Both the position numbers and the translations under genes were made by a program. From positions 81,848 through 145,847 of the forward strand of contig NZ_JAVREH010000008.1 of the NCBI RefSeq assembly GCF_031845305.1: a stretch of DNA of 64,000 nucleotides. The letters are read 5' to 3'. Position 1 is the first letter of the stretch, and each line of letters starts with the position of its first letter. The notes under the pieces were generated by a model. The model ran no database searches. It worked only from the letters and a program-made list of their open reading frames with translations, and had not been told where the DNA came from. The DNA is from Jatrophihabitans_A lederbergiae. Lineage in GTDB: Bacteria; Actinomycetota; Actinomycetes; Mycobacteriales; Jatrophihabitantaceae. Positions 1-9,904 of the stretch are shown in pieces.

Positions 1-20
1 CCTTGTAGTACAGATCAAGG
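1..20 (+). promoter_or_regulatory. Candidate MerR-family operator/promoter element
   Basis: The first 20 bases contain an inverted repeat, CCTTG-N10-CAAGG, directly upstream of a gene cluster that looks like a mercury or thiol-metal cassette. MerR-family activators bind such dyads inside over-long promoter spacers. The left part of the promoter lies outside the window, so spacing to a -35 box cannot be checked. Confidence 0.4.
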
Positions 21-35
21 ATTAGTGTCGCTGGC

Positions 36-335
36 GTGAACATCGACTTGTTGTATTTCGCTGGCTGCCCGAACTGGAAACTCGCCGACGAACGTCTCAC
101 CGAGATCGTCAAGGAGCGTCCCGACATCACGGTGACCCGGCACCGGGTGGACACGAGCGTGGAAGCCGAGCGGGTCGGCTTCCACGGGTCACCGAGCATT
201 CTCATCGACGGTGTCGATGCCTTCGCCGACGGGGACGCCGGAATCGGGCTGGCGTGTCGGGTGTACGCGACCCCGGACGGGCCAGCGGGCGCACCGACGC
301 TCGAACAGCTGCGCGCAGTGCTCACCGATGCGTGA
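36..335 (+). CDS. Thioredoxin-like small protein of a metal-resistance cassette
   Basis: A 99-residue protein starting at GTG 36, with the opening sheet LLYFAGCPNWKLADERL and a GFHGSPSILIDG strand typical of small thioredoxin-fold proteins encoded beside mercury or arsenic genes in actinobacteria. It has a single cysteine (C11, CPNW) rather than a CxxC pair, so it is more likely a thiol carrier or binding protein than a dithiol oxidoreductase. The SPSILIDG segment corresponds to the cis-proline region. It overlaps the following MerF-like gene by 8 bases, implying translational coupling. The metal role is inferred from neighbours. Confidence 0.7.
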   Translation: MNIDLLYFAGCPNWKLADERLTEIVKERPDITVTRHRVDTSVEAERVGFHGSPSILIDGVDAFADGDAGIGLACRVYATPDGPAGAPTLEQLRAVLTDA

Positions 336-570
336 TCGCCTCTCGATTGCCGGGGCGGCAGGAGCCGTCGTGGGCGCGTTCGGCCTCTGCTGCGGACTTC
401 CGGTCCTGCTCTCGCTCGGGTTCCTCGGCCTCTCCGCGGGCATCTCGGTGGGCAGCTGGGTGCTGATCGTCCTCGGCCTCGTAACCGTCGCATTTGCACT
501 GAGGCGGCGATACAAACGACGTCACCGACCGCCCACGCACGGCGCAGCACGAGAAACGACATCGCGATGA
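328..570 (+). CDS. MerF-like two-helix mercuric ion transporter
   Basis: An 80-residue membrane protein starting at ATG 328 inside the end of the previous gene. It has two predicted membrane helices (about residues 6-29 and 32-50). The first contains a vicinal cysteine pair, GLCCGLPVLL, matching the layout of MerF and MerT, where a CC pair in helix 1 passes Hg(II) across the membrane. Length is close to MerF (about 81 residues). The second, cytoplasmic CC pair of MerF is absent; the tail is instead Arg/Lys-rich. Position between a thioredoxin-like gene and a flavin disulfide reductase supports metal uptake for detoxification. Transport of mercury specifically is inferred. Confidence 0.6.
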   Translation: MRDRLSIAGAAGAVVGAFGLCCGLPVLLSLGFLGLSAGISVGSWVLIVLGLVTVAFALRRRYKRRHRPPTHGAARETTSR

Positions 571-610
571 ATACGAAGACCTGGGTGCGCCCCAACGAGG
601 GGATTCTGAG

Positions 611-1963
611 ATGACCAAGCAGCACGACCTGATCGTGATCGGCGCTGGCATGGCCGGCGTGTCGGCCGCCGACAAGTGCGCCGCGCGGGGCTGGGACGTC
701 GCGATCGTCGACGCTCTGCCCTACGGCGGCACGTGCGCGTTGCGCGGATGTGACCCGAAGAAGATCCTCCGGCGGGGTGCCGAGATCATCGACAGCGCCC
801 GACTGATGCGCGGCAAGGGCATCGACGTGGGTGACCTGACGATCAACTGGGCCGACCTGATGAAGCACAAGCACGGCTTCACCGACGAGGTGCCGCAGAA
901 CATGGAGGATGGACTGACCGGCAACGGTGTCACCACCCTGCACGGAGAGGCGAGGTTCACCGACAAGAACCGCATCGAGATCAACGGCACCACCTACGAA
1001 GCCGCGCACTTCCTGATCGCCACCGGCGCACGCCCACGACCGCTCGAGTTCCCCGGGCACGAGCACCTGATCGACAGCACCGACTTCCTGAACCTGCCCG
1101 CGCTCCCGCCGCGGATCCTGTTCGTCGGTGGCGGTTTCATCTCCTTCGAGTTCGCCCACATCGCCGCAAGGGCAGGCAGTTCCCCCGTCATCATCGACCG
1201 CGGATCACACCCCCTGAAGGCCTTCGACCCGGACCTCGTCGAACTCCTGATCACCCGCGGCACCGACGCCGGGATCGAGGTACGCCGCTCCACCACGATC
1301 ACCGCGGTCGAGCCGACCCGCTCCGGCTACCAGGTCAGCCTCGAATCATCCGGCCGGACCGAGACGATGGAGGTCGACCTGGTCGTCCACGGCGCCGGCC
1401 GGATACCCGAGCTGTCCGGGCTGGACCTCGACGTCGCCAGCATCGCGTGGGGTGAGCAGGGTGTGCGCGTGGCCGGTCACCTGCAGAGCACCACCAACCC
1501 GGCGGTGTATGCCGCCGGTGATTCCGCCGACACCCCAGGCATGCCGCTGACCCCGATCGCCGTGTCCGAGGGCAAGGTCGCTGCCTCCAACATGCTCAAA
1601 GCAACCACGACCGTCCCCGACTACACCGGGGTCCCGACCGCGGTGTTCACGATCCCCGAGCTCACCCGCGTCGGACTGCTCGAACAAGACGCCAAGGATC
1701 AGGGCCTGGACGTCGACGTCCGCTACAACGACACCAGCGGCTGGTACTCCAACTACCGGATCGGCGAGACCGCGGCCGCCGCCAAGATCCTCATCGACCG
1801 CGCCAGCGACCAGATCGTCGGCGCACATCTGTTGGGACCCGAGTACGGCGAACTGGTCAACCTCCTCGGACTCGCCATCAAGCTCAACCTCACCACCCGC
1901 CAGCTGAAATCCATGACCGCCGCCTACCCGACCGCCGGGTCCGACCTCGGATCGATGCTCTGA
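611..1963 (+). CDS. FAD-dependent pyridine nucleotide-disulfide oxidoreductase, MerA/Lpd-like
   Basis: A 450-residue flavoprotein of the glutathione reductase/mercuric reductase family. Visible parts: N-terminal FAD-binding GAGMAG (residues 12-17), redox-active disulfide GGTCALRGCDPKK (about 37-49), NAD(P)-binding GGGFISFEFA (about 175-184), the AAGDSAD FAD motif (about 300), and a C-terminal dimerisation domain. It departs from true MerA: there is no N-terminal heavy-metal domain, no C-terminal vicinal Cys pair, and the usual His-Pro-Thr motif reads AAYPTAG, so the catalytic histidine is replaced. It is third in a run with the thioredoxin-like and MerF-like genes. A reductase acting on a thiol or metal substrate is likely; the substrate is unknown. 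Confidence 0.8.
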   Translation: MTKQHDLIVIGAGMAGVSAADKCAARGWDVAIVDALPYGGTCALRGCDPKKILRRGAEIIDSARLMRGKGIDVGDLTINWADLMKHKHGFTDEVPQNMEDGLTGNGVTTLHGEARFTDKNRIEINGTTYEAAHFLIATGARPRPLEFPGHEHLIDSTDFLNLPALPPRILFVGGGFISFEFAHIAARAGSSPVIIDRGSHPLKAFDPDLVELLITRGTDAGIEVRRSTTITAVEPTRSGYQVSLESSGRTETMEVDLVVHGAGRIPELSGLDLDVASIAWGEQGVRVAGHLQSTTNPAVYAAGDSADTPGMPLTPIAVSEGKVAASNMLKATTTVPDYTGVPTAVFTIPELTRVGLLEQDAKDQGLDVDVRYNDTSGWYSNYRIGETAAAAKILIDRASDQIVGAHLLGPEYGELVNLLGLAIKLNLTTRQLKSMTAAYPTAGSDLGSML

Positions 1964-2162
1964 CACGAATCGGAGCAGCCGCCGACATCGCAAGCATCCA
2001 CAGCTCTGCGAACGCTGCTCAACCGTGCCGTCAGCGGCCTCAGCCGACCCCCGGAGAAGCCCTGCAACTGAGGAAACGTTGGCCTGACAACGATCCGCAT
2101 CGGCCGCTAGCCTGGCCGCGTTCGCGGTACGCCTGCAGGATGTCCTCGCCTGAAACCTTCGG

Positions 2163-3671
2163 TTACCTGGAGCGCAGCGTCAAACGTCGTACCGAGGTCA
2201 GCGCTTGCGTCGCGCGGCGGGTGACGCCGCCCGTCAGCTGCGCCTGGACCTGGGCGATGGCGGCCTTCCACAGCCCGTCGGAGTAGGTCGGGTAGGCGTG
2301 CGTCGAGGCGGCGAGGTCGCGGGCCCGCAGGCCGTGCCGTGCTGCCAGGACAGCTTCGGGAAGTGACTCACCGGCCCGCGGACCGACGATCGTGGCGCCG
2401 ACTACGCGGCCCTTGCCGTCCAGGACGAGCCGGGAGAATCCGGCCGTCTGCTGCTCGGTGATGGCCCGGTCGACCTCGACATGACCGAGGGTGCGCATCG
2501 TGAGGCCCAGCGCCCGGGCCCGCTCCAAGCTCACCCCGACCCCGGCCACCTCGGGCTGGGTGAACGTCACCCGGGGAAGGCTCGCGACGTCCGCCCGGCG
2601 GCGTAGGCCGAGCACGGCGTTGCTGGCGGCGAGGCTGCCGTGCACCCCGGCGGTGTGGGTGAACTGCGGATGACCGGTGAGATCCCCGGCCGCCCAGATC
2701 CGCGGGTTCGTGGTCCGCAGCCGCGCGTCGACCCGGACGAAGCCCCGTTCATCCAGTTCGACGCCGGCGACGTCCAGGCCGAGGGACGACGTGCGTGGGC
2801 GCCGCCCGACCGCGACCAGCACCGCGTCGAAGCCGATCTCGGTGCCGTCGTCGAGCTCGGCCACCCAGGCCGAGCCATCCGGGCGGACCGCGGTCACCGC
2901 GACCCCGGTTCGCACCTCGACTCCGTCACCGGCCAGCGCTTGGGTGACCAGCGCCGCGGCGTCGGCGTCTTCCCGGACGAGCAATCGTTCGGCGGCCTCG
3001 ACGATCCTCACCCGGGACCCGAGGCGGGCGAAGGCCTGGCCGAGCTCGCAGCCGATGCTGCCGCCGCCGAGCACCAGCAACCTGCCCGGCAGCTGCGTCA
3101 GGCCGAACACGGACTCGTTGGTCAGGGGAGCGGCGTCGGCCAGGCCGGGGATCGGGGGCATCACCGGCGCGGCGCCGGTGGCGACCAAGGCCTGCCGGAA
3201 CTGGACCTGGTGACCGTCGACGATCGCAGCCTGCGGGCTGGTGAACCGGGCCGAAGCGTGCGCCGCCGAGACGCCGGCGGCGCGCATCGCCGCAGGCGAG
3301 TCGGTCGGTTCGATAGTGGCGATCGCGCGACGGACATGGGCCATCACCGCGGGGAAGTCGACCGTGACACCGTCGACGTGGATGCCGTAGCGAGTCGAGG
3401 TCCGCGCGTCGTGAGCGGCGTGCGCAGCGCTCAGCAGCGCCTTGCTCGGCACGCACCCGGTCCACAGGCAGTCCCCACCGATACGGTCCCGCTCGATGAG
3501 CAGCACGCTAGCGCCGAAGCCGGCCGCGGTCTTGGCAGCGACAAGGCCTGCGGTTCCGCCCCCGATCACCAACAGGTCCCACGCGCTGCCGTCCGGCGGG
3601 ATCAGGTCGTCCGACTCCCAGTGTGAGGGGTTCAGCGCGGGCTCGGGCAGCGTGGCGACATCGAAGGTCAT
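2163..3671 (-). CDS. Mercuric reductase-like FAD-dependent oxidoreductase
   Basis: A 502-residue flavoprotein with FAD-binding GGGTAGL (about residues 37-43), the disulfide motif GGDCLWTGCVPSKAL (about 64-78), NAD(P)-binding GGGSIGCE (about 199), AAGDLTG (about 325) and a C-terminal AYPTYSDGL segment with His preceding it (HAYPT), so the catalytic His is present here. The N-terminus has a roughly 30-residue extension, and there is no MerA-type terminal Cys pair. Its ATG overlaps the stop of the anti-sigma gene by 4 bases, so it is the last gene of a sigma/anti-sigma operon. It converges on the related reductase at 611-1963. The family often carries the name mercuric reductase, but activity on Hg(II) is not shown by the sequence. 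Confidence 0.8.
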   Translation of the reverse strand: MTFDVATLPEPALNPSHWESDDLIPPDGSAWDLLVIGGGTAGLVAAKTAAGFGASVLLIERDRIGGDCLWTGCVPSKALLSAAHAAHDARTSTRYGIHVDGVTVDFPAVMAHVRRAIATIEPTDSPAAMRAAGVSAAHASARFTSPQAAIVDGHQVQFRQALVATGAAPVMPPIPGLADAAPLTNESVFGLTQLPGRLLVLGGGSIGCELGQAFARLGSRVRIVEAAERLLVREDADAAALVTQALAGDGVEVRTGVAVTAVRPDGSAWVAELDDGTEIGFDAVLVAVGRRPRTSSLGLDVAGVELDERGFVRVDARLRTTNPRIWAAGDLTGHPQFTHTAGVHGSLAASNAVLGLRRRADVASLPRVTFTQPEVAGVGVSLERARALGLTMRTLGHVEVDRAITEQQTAGFSRLVLDGKGRVVGATIVGPRAGESLPEAVLAARHGLRARDLAASTHAYPTYSDGLWKAAIAQVQAQLTGGVTRRATQALTSVRRLTLRSR

Positions 3672-3946
3672 CCCGCGTCCTCAGCCATCAACCGCTCAGC
3701 AGCCAGCCGCACCCGGGCCGTGATCGCCGGGGCGGGCATCCGCCGTTGGGACCAGCGGGTCAGTGCGCGGCGGACACCGCGGTACTCCTCTGCTGCGGCC
3801 GCGCACTTCTCACACGTCGCCAGGTGTGCCTCCAGACGCTGCACCTCGCCCGGTTCGAGCAGGGCGGCAGGGTCGGCGTCGAGGTAGCGCTGGATGCGGC
3901 GCGCCGACCAGTGGCAGGTCAGCATCGTCGAAAGCGAGGACATCAT
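3668..3946 (-). CDS. Zinc-finger (zf-HC2) anti-sigma factor
   Basis: A 92-residue protein with the zinc-binding HxxxCxxC pattern HLATCEKC (about residues 41-48) preceded by RYLDADPAALL, as in ZAS-type anti-sigma factors such as RsrA. There is no membrane segment, so it is soluble and could sense thiol oxidation or metal directly. It overlaps both the upstream ECF sigma gene and the downstream flavoprotein gene by 4 bases each, which ties the three products in stoichiometric translation. By family it should bind and hold the sigma factor encoded just before it. Confidence 0.8.
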   Translation of the reverse strand: MMSSLSTMLTCHWSARRIQRYLDADPAALLEPGEVQRLEAHLATCEKCAAAAEEYRGVRRALTRWSQRRMPAPAITARVRLAAERLMAEDAG

Positions 3947-4548
3947 CGGCTTCTCCGGAATTCGGGGTTGGAACGAAGGTCGGTGCGGACCCGGTCGCGG
4001 GCCCGGGACAGCCGCGACATCACGGTGCCGACCGGCATGTCGAGCAGGTCGGCGACCTCGGCGTAGGTGAGCTGATCGACGTCGATCAGCAGCAGCACCG
4101 TCCGGAACTTCGGATCCAGCGCTGCCAATGCGGTCTCGACGCTGTCATCCAGGACCTGGTCAGTCACGGTCTGCTCCGGGCTAGCGGCGATGGCAGCGCC
4201 GAACGCCGGCCGCTGGCCGTCCAGGTCGGTGATCTCCGGCGCCAGATCAGGACGCTGCCTGCGGTGGGAGTTGAGGTAGGTGTGACGCAGGATCGTCAGC
4301 AGCCACGCCCGCGGGTGCGCGCCGTCGAAGCCCTCGATGGCCCGGTAGGCCCGGATCAGGGTGTCCTGAACCAGGTCCTCCGAGTCCGCCCACGACCCGG
4401 TCAGGGTCTGTGCCACCCGCAACAGCACTTCGATCTCAGGTTCGACGTAAGTGCGGAACGCATGCTGACGCTGCGCGGGGCTGTCCGTCGGCGCGCTGAT
4501 CACACCAGGGCAACCCGGTGGGCGCGGGCGACCCTTCCCGAACCACAT
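3943..4548 (-). CDS. ECF-type RNA polymerase sigma factor
   Basis: A 201-residue sigma-70 family protein. Region 2 is visible at about residues 30-98 (SEDLVQDTLIRAYR, then PRAWLLTILRHTYLN) and region 4 at about 140-190 (LTYAEVADLLDMPVGTVMSRLSRAR). I start it at ATG 4548, whose A is also the last base of the preceding methyltransferase stop codon; a longer reading frame upstream would only run through that gene. The following anti-sigma gene overlaps by 4 bases. The pair resembles SigR/RsrA-like thiol-stress modules. The regulon presumably includes the operon itself, but no promoter was confirmed. Confidence 0.85.
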   Translation of the reverse strand: MWFGKGRPRPPGCPGVISAPTDSPAQRQHAFRTYVEPEIEVLLRVAQTLTGSWADSEDLVQDTLIRAYRAIEGFDGAHPRAWLLTILRHTYLNSHRRQRPDLAPEITDLDGQRPAFGAAIAASPEQTVTDQVLDDSVETALAALDPKFRTVLLLIDVDQLTYAEVADLLDMPVGTVMSRLSRARDRVRTDLRSNPEFRRSR

Positions 4549-5197
4549 CACCGGGCCACCCGTGCTGTCGTCGAAGGCTTGGTCCCGGCCGCGACATGGA
4601 CGTGGCCGCCGGTCATCACCCGGTGCGTCGTGTGCTCGGTGTCGGTGAGAACCTGCTGCCAGACCTGCCGGGATGCGTCCACGCCGCCGCTGAGCAACGC
4701 CAGCCTGGCCAGCGGAGACAACAGCGACCACGGACCGATCGGCAGGGACGTGTCGGCGACTGCGACCCGTCCGCCGGGACGCACCAGCGCCCACGCCTGC
4801 TGCCACGCCGCCCGCCAATCGGCGATCACGGACAGCGAGTAGGTGAACAAAACCGTATCGAAGTCACCATGCACGAGCGTGCCCACTTGGGCCGCGTCGC
4901 CCACGGACAGGGTCACGTTCGACCAGCTGTGTCGTGCGATCCGCTGCCGGCCTGGCGCAGCATCGCCGCGCTGGCATCGACGCCTACGATCTCACCCGCC
5001 GGCCCCACCGCGTCCGCCAGCAACGGGAGGTTCAGTCCTGTCCCGCACCCCACGTCCAGCACTCGCGCCCCGGCCCCCGGCGCAAGCGCCTCGATCGCGG
5101 CACGCCGGCCCGGCCGGTACACCAACTGCTCCATCGACACGACGTCATAGACCCGCGCGCCCAGGCGGTAACGCGGCAACCGCGGCATCGTTGGCAT
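4548..5197 (-). pseudogene. Class I SAM-dependent methyltransferase, frameshifted
   Basis: The N-terminal half (5197 to about 4940) holds the SAM-binding motif VLDVGCGTGLNLPLL and the acidic loop GVDASAAML. The C-terminal half (about 4940 to 4548), one frame over, holds FDTVLFTYSLSVI and ALVRPGGRVAVAD. Reading across the break gives a natural join, ...MLRQAG then RRIARHSWSNVTLSVGD..., with one base missing near 4940. The combined product of about 215 residues matches a small arsenite/phospholipid-type methyltransferase fold. It heads the operon of sigma, anti-sigma and flavoprotein genes. Either the gene is inactivated or the base loss is a sequencing error; no slippery heptamer was recognised. 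Confidence 0.75.
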
Positions 5198-5447
5198 GGC
5201 ACCAGCATGCCGTGCTCGCTCGCCAGCTGGGGATGTCCTGCTCCGGGCACATGCACCCCGCTGCTAGCAAGTTGCGGTCTTCACCGACGGTTCGGGGCCT
5301 ACCGCTATCGCTCACTGCGTCGAGGTGGCGGGTACTACGGCGAAGCGGTTCACGATTTGAGCAGCGCCTTGACCCCGGCGAGCTCGGCGTGGAGCGCTGC
5401 GATCTGGCGCTGCGGCGCCTGCTCGCTGTCGGCCTCGGCCGCGCACC

Positions 5448-5614
5448 GCCTACCTCGACGACGCGCTCCCGACAGATCAGCGGCCGCGGCTGGAGAGGCA
5501 TCTCGCAGGCTGCCGCACTGCGCCGAGTACCTCGCCCAGATCCGCACCACCATCGACGTCGTTGGCAGGGCTGGCCCGGCGATCGGGACTCGACGAGCCG
5601 ACACGACCTCCTGA
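5448..5614 (+). pseudogene. Remnant of a second zf-HC2 anti-sigma factor
   Basis: The forward strand encodes AYLDDALPTDQRPRLERHLAGC in one frame (5448-5513) and CAEYLAQIRTTIDVVGR in the next (from 5519). Joined, they form the typical zinc-finger anti-sigma pattern with HLAGCRTCAEYL, broken by one missing base near 5516. No sigma factor gene precedes it and no credible start is visible, so it is a fragment. The rest of the 640-base stretch from 5198 to 5838 shows no convincing gene. Confidence 0.6.
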
Positions 5615-5838
5615 AGCTCTACCGCAGAACCATCCGCTGAGCCAACGGCGGCACCCGCCGGACGACCTCACAGGCGTGTCAGGGGCCTGCCACCGCCATG
5701 CCGAGTCCGCTCCGGAGGTTGACGCCCTAGCTTCACGCCGTCCTGACGCGCTGACCACGCGGCAGGCGCCGTAGGCCGCGCCGCGTGAATACCGACCTGC
5801 GGAGCCGGCGGCCTGCATTGCGCGCTAGCCTCGACGAG

Positions 5839-6570
5839 GTGAGCAACCCCGACATCAACTTCTACTTCGACCCGGTCTGCCCGTTCGCGTGGATGACCAG
5901 CAAATGGGTCCGCAGCGTGATGCGTCAACGCGACTACGCCGTTCAGTGGCGGTTCATCTCCTTGCGTCTCATCAACGCCGACGTGGACTATGACGCGCAG
6001 TTCCCGCCCGAGTACGAGGCCGGGCACACCGCTGGGCTGCGGTTACTGCGGGTCGCTGCGGCTACCCGGACCGAGTTCGGTCCCTCCGCGGTCGGCCGGC
6101 TGTATGAGGCGTACGGGGCGCACATTTTCGACACCCCGCCGGAAGCCGTGAATGAGACGGATCTACGGGAACGTCGCGGCACACGCTCGTTCCTCGAGCC
6201 GATCCTCACCGAAGCCGGCGTGCCCACCTCGTTGGCCGACGCCCTGGAGGACACCAGCTTCGATGCGGTGATCCGCTCAGAGACCGACGAGGCGCTGTCG
6301 CTGACCGGCAAGGACGTCGGGACACCGATCATTCACTTCCAGCCGCCGACGGGTGTGGCGTTCTTCGGCCCGGTGATCAGCCGCCTGCCGAACGAGGACG
6401 ACGCGGTACGCCTGTGGGATCACGTCGTGGGCCTGGCATCCTTTCCCGGCTTCGCCGAGCTGAAACGGAGCCTGCGGGAACAGCCGCAACTGGCCGCGTT
6501 CGGGGTCACCGAGGGCGCTGTCGGCGCTCAGGAGGACTGGCACGGCGGCAGCCGCCGACTGAAGAAATAG
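5839..6570 (+). CDS. DsbA-fold mycothiol-dependent nitroreductase-like protein (Rv2466c family)
   Basis: A 243-residue thioredoxin-fold protein with an inserted helical domain, as in DsbA-type proteins. Strong resemblance to the M. tuberculosis Rv2466c family is visible in NFYFDPVCPFAWMTSKWV (residues 7-24), VGTPIIHF, GVAFFGPVISRLP and the C-terminal LKRSLREQPQ. The active site reads CPFAW where Rv2466c has CPWCW, so only the nucleophilic cysteine is kept. The family uses mycothiol and is linked to oxidative stress. I start at GTG 5839 because homologues begin close to the FDPxCP strand; an upstream in-frame GTG at 5785 would add 18 residues. It lies in a region of decayed genes. Confidence 0.75.
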   Translation: MSNPDINFYFDPVCPFAWMTSKWVRSVMRQRDYAVQWRFISLRLINADVDYDAQFPPEYEAGHTAGLRLLRVAAATRTEFGPSAVGRLYEAYGAHIFDTPPEAVNETDLRERRGTRSFLEPILTEAGVPTSLADALEDTSFDAVIRSETDEALSLTGKDVGTPIIHFQPPTGVAFFGPVISRLPNEDDAVRLWDHVVGLASFPGFAELKRSLREQPQLAAFGVTEGAVGAQEDWHGGSRRLKK

Positions 6571-6615
6571 AGACGCTCTGGGCGGCCTGCGCGTCCACTC
6601 GAACACGGAGACGCA

Positions 6616-6913
6616 ATGCCGCGACACCCCAACGCCGCAGCCGCGCTCCTATTGGCCGCGTGTGGATCCAGCGCAGGCACGTCCCCATCGTCGTCGCCAA
6701 CTTCGGCAGCCACCCACCCCCGGGGCGTCGTCGACGGGCGCCGGGAAGGTGAACTACCAGCTTCACATGGTGTTCTCCAGCCAATCCGAGATCAGCCCCG
6801 GTGATCGGCCCGCAAGTCTTCATCGCCTCGCCCGTCAGCGTGGAGGTCATCGGGCAGGCACGACCCGATCTGATCGTGCTGCCGAGCCGGGACCTGTCCC
6901 GAGAGCCCCGAGG
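6616..6913 (+). pseudogene. Decayed lipoprotein gene
   Basis: An ATG at 6616 with GGAG upstream opens a short signal peptide with a lipobox, LLLAACGSSAG, followed by a Ser/Thr/Pro linker. Around 6710 the coding sense moves to another frame (PTPGASSTGAGKVNYQLHMVF), and near 6800 it moves again (VIGPQVFIASPVSVEVIGQ). No frame stays open across the whole stretch, and I recognise no domain. It is best read as a broken secreted lipoprotein gene ending against the 3' end of aceB. Confidence 0.45.
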
Positions 6914-8541
6914 TCAGGCGGCCCCACGCCGGCGCGACGCTGGCTGGTCGAGCAGGTTCGCGCCATAGGCCGCCGTGGTGAAGAACTCGGTCGACTGGTC
7001 GGCGAAGACGAGCGTGCGCAACAGCTCGCGGGCCTTGCTCAGGCCGACCGGTGACCCGGTGATGCCCTGCTCCCCGGCCGAGGTGAGCCGGTCGAACTCG
7101 GTGTCGATGATCTCGTTCACGAGCTCCGCCGTGATCGGCCGGCCGTCGGGTAGCGCCGTCTCCAGCCTGACCCACTGCCTGAGTTGCGAGCGTGAGATCT
7201 CCGCGGTGGCGGCGTCCTCCATCAGGTGGTCGATCGCCACGGCACCGGCACCTTGCAGCCACGCCTGCAGGTAGCGCAACGCGACGGTCACGTTCTGCCG
7301 CACGCCCGCGTCCGTGACCTGCCCGGGTGTCTGGTCGATGGCCAGCAGTTCAGTCGCGGTCACCTCGGGCGTGAACTGGCGCTGGAGCTGATTCGGGGTG
7401 TCTGCGAGCACGTCGGTGAACGCTTCCCGGCACACCGGCACCAGCCCCGGGTGGGCCACCCAGGACCCGTCGTAACCGGCGTTGGCCTCCCGCTGCTTGT
7501 CCTGCTGGACCGCGGCGAAGGCCACCGCGTTCGCCTTCGCGTTCCGGCTCGGGATGAACGCGGACATACCTCCGATCGCGTGCGCGCCGCGACGGTGGCA
7601 GGTGGCCACGAGCAGGTCGGTGTAGGCCTGCATGAACGGGACGGTCATCACGACCGCCGCACGGTCGGGCAACACGTACTCGGGGCGGTCACCGAAGTTC
7701 TTGATGATGCTGAAGATGTAGTCCCACCGCCCGGCGTTCAGGCCGGCCGAGTGGTAGCGCAGCTCGTAGAGGATCTCCTCCATCTGGAAGGCGGCCGTGA
7801 TGGTCTCGATGAGCGTGGTGGCGCGGATGGTGCCCTGCGCCAGCCCGAGCATGTCCTGGGCCATCACGAAGACCTCGTTCCACCAGCGGGCTTCTTCGTA
7901 GTGCTCCACCTTGGGCAGGTAGAAGTAGGGCCCGCAGCCGGCGTCGATCTGCAGGCGGCCGCAGTGGAAGAGATAGAGGCCGAAGTCGAAGAGACTCGCC
8001 GAGATCGGGTGGCCGTTGATCAGGACGTGCTTCTCCACCAGGTGCAGCCCGCGCGGGCGCACCACGATCGTGGACAGGTCGTCGCCGAGGACGTAGCGGC
8101 GGCCGTCGTCGTTGACCAGCTCGAGGTGGCGACTCACCGCGTCACGCAGGTTCCGCTGGCCGTCGACCATGTTGGACCAGGTCGGCGAGTTCGCGTCCTC
8201 GAAGTCGGCCAGCCACACCTTGGCGCCCGAGTTGAGCGCATTGATGGTCATCTTCCGGTCGGTGGGACCGGTGATCTCCACGCGGCGGTCGACGAGTCCC
8301 GGCGCGGGCGGGGCCACCCGCCAGGACGGATCCTCGCGGATGACTGCCGTCTCGGGAAGGAAGTCGAGGGTCCCACCCGCGAGCAGTTCGGCCCGTCGCT
8401 CGCGCCGCGCGGCCAGCAGATCGCAGCGGGAGGCCGCGAACCGGTTGTGCAACGTCGTGACGAACTCGATGGCTTCGGGGGAGAGGATCTCGGCCAGCCG
8501 ACTGTCGTCGGGAGGCGCGACCTGGATCGTGCTGGTCAGAG

Positions 8542-8545
<4 letters not shown>
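6914..8545 (-). CDS. aceB: Malate synthase A
   Basis: A 543-residue enzyme condensing glyoxylate and acetyl-CoA to malate, the second step of the glyoxylate shunt. Malate synthase A hallmarks are visible: KVWLADFEDANSPTW (about residues 107-121), RPRGLHLVEKH, YFYLPKVEHYEEARWWNEVF with the catalytic acid region, TTLIETITAAFQMEEILYELR and a C-terminal region with AGAVAIDHLMEDAATAEISRSQLRQW. Length is normal for the A isoform. Its ATG overlaps the aceA stop by 4 bases (ATGA), so the two are a translationally coupled operon. Gene start and order are secure. Confidence 0.95.
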
Positions 8546-9819
<1,274 letters not shown>

Positions 9820-9904
9820 GCTGATCCTCCTTGGTGGGACGGCTGATCGCCGTCGGCATGGGAACAGCATGCGATCTCCGGCCGCGCAGGCGAAAGGTGT
9901 GCCG

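Noticed and set aside
611..1963. Annotation as a true mercuric reductase MerA
   Set aside because: The C-terminal Cys pair, heavy-metal domain and catalytic His motif are all absent, so only the broader family name is supported.
4548..5197. Programmed ribosomal frameshift in the methyltransferase
   Set aside because: No slippery heptamer or downstream pseudoknot could be recognised at the break.
5350..5604. Reverse-strand 84-codon frame ending in a possible MerR-like helix
   Set aside because: The resemblance is limited to a short coiled stretch, and the opposite strand better fits an anti-sigma relic.
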